Part shown: positions 63,051-64,000 of the stretch, piece after piece
How positions within the stretch are numbered: the first letter of the stretch is position 1
Layout: each line of letters opens with the position of its first letter
DNA from: Pomacea canaliculata
Taxonomy: Eukaryota; Mollusca; Gastropoda; Architaenioglossa; Ampullariidae
Length of the DNA stretch: 64,000 nt
Reading direction: 5' to 3'
Assembly (NCBI RefSeq): GCF_003073045.1
Contig: NC_037593.1
Span: 16,668,725-16,732,724, forward strand
Notes under the pieces: generated by a model
Told to the model about the DNA's origin: nothing
Databases searched by the model: none
Seen by the model: only the letters and a program-made list of their open reading frames with translations
Position numbers and translations under genes: made by a program

Positions 63051-64000
63051 ACTCCTAATCCAAACTCTATTGCCTTGATTGACAAACATTTAAAAGTCTG
63101 ATAGGAATCTTGCTATATAACAGTGTCGCGTGTTGCTTGCTGCGGGGGTGGTCGAGGTATGGGGCAAGAGGGGGACGAACGGGGGAGTTGGTGCGATCGT
63201 CGTTTGCTCTGGTCAGGAGGTAGTAGATCCTCATCGGGGCACGCCATAAGTCAGGGGCGCCTACCTTATGGGGTCTTTTATTGCGGGTCCTGACTGAACA
63301 GGGGTGCGGGGATCCTATTAGAGTGGGAAGGGTGGATGTCAAACGTCGTACTAGTCCTATGCTGTTTATTTTCATTAAGACTTTGTAAGTTCCCATACGG
63401 GAACTAAAAAAGGGGAAACCAGACATAACTTAATATGAATCTTCAGTAGCTTGATGACGAAGTGTCTGCGCACTAACAATTTGTAGAACAAAGATCTTTG
63501 AAAGTAACAAAAAATGCCTCCAAAGAATCACACTTCTTGACAGCTAAAAGTTCAAGAGTGGTTTGTGTGAGACATGTCATTGTCACACAAGTAAACTTTA
63601 GCAATTGTCTATGCAAGGGACAGCATACATTCAACAGTTACTTTCAAATGCCTGGACAGATGTAAAAATGATGAGTAAATGAAGCTTTTAAAAAATATCA
63701 GTTAATGTATCCATACTGAAAAAAATGTGCCTATGACATAGTAAACATACACTCAGAGTAAACAGGATACAAACTTAATGGACAGTCCTTAATCTTGTCA
63801 TTTTTATTAAAAAACAAAATTTTAAAATTAAATTAGTAAAACATAGCATTCCATAAGCGTGTCCAAACCTCCCATTACCAAGTCTTGCTCAGATTATTGA
63901 CATTGATGTACACATTGACAGAAGGAGTTCAAAAACAGAATACGTCCCGCTACGTCGAAAGAAAGTGATTGTCATGGTAAACATACATTCTTCTTTCAGG
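63051..64000. other. 3' flank of a further glycosyltransferase copy (F), off the edge
   Basis: 63550-63660 resembles 35190-35310, 63665-63795 resembles 55150-55275, and 63838-64000 resembles the last 200 bp before the stops of copies A, C and D (ACATAGCATTCCATAA, TACGTCCCGC, CATTCTTCTTT). By the spacing in A and D, the exon 3 stop of copy F should lie about 30-50 bp past the window end. Confidence 0.65.

Overview
The window is animal nuclear DNA, most likely from a gastropod mollusc. Evidence: a multi-domain molluscan-type (type-3 copper) hemocyanin gene with many GT-AG introns, an AT-rich intergenic background, and LINE and tRNA-derived SINE fragments. No bacterial, operon-like, CRISPR or phage features were seen. 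The species cannot be named from sequence alone.

Layout. (1) 1-10635, plus strand: the 3' part of a hemocyanin gene. It covers five functional units (FUs), read as the end of FU-d, then FU-e, -f, -g and FU-h with its extra C-terminal tail and stop codon. A 3' UTR with two AATAAA signals follows. (2) 11.2-15.7 kb: non-coding DNA with a roughly 20-copy 50-bp minisatellite and a block holding three TGACGTCA palindromes. (3) 15.7-57.9 kb, minus strand: five tandem paralogues (called A to E here) of a three-exon gene for a type II membrane glycosyltransferase of the DXD / GT32-like kind. Spacing is 8.7-12 kb. The downstream flank of a sixth copy (F) runs off the right edge. Recognisable fragments of one ancestral duplication unit recur between the genes.

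Mobile DNA. A nearly whole CR1/L2-group LINE (39.6-42.7 kb) sits in the 5' flank of copy C. Decayed LINE pieces lie at 21.6-22.2, 49.5-49.9 and 54.4 kb. A SINE-sized insertion with a 12-bp target duplication lies at 52.75 kb, and a tRNA-headed SINE at 53.2 kb with a headless relative at 24.7 kb. There is a perfect 62-bp-arm palindrome at 24.94-25.07 kb.

Main points of interest. (a) The glycosyltransferase appears to contain two tandem copies of the same fold. The C-terminal one keeps its DXD (DTD); the N-terminal one has GEN at that place, so it looks like a pseudo-catalytic domain fused to an active one. (b) Copy C looks like a recombinant: 5' half and 5' flank like copies B and E, 3' half like A and D. 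(c) Nearly every gene carries one or a few single-base indels, mostly in short homopolymers, with little other decay. This looks more like residual long-read consensus error than pseudogenes, and exon 1 of copy A looks like almost uncorrected sequence. (d) The hemocyanin protein binds O2 in hemolymph and is N-glycosylated in gastropods. The neighbouring Golgi-type enzymes might act on such proteins, but adjacency is the only hint.
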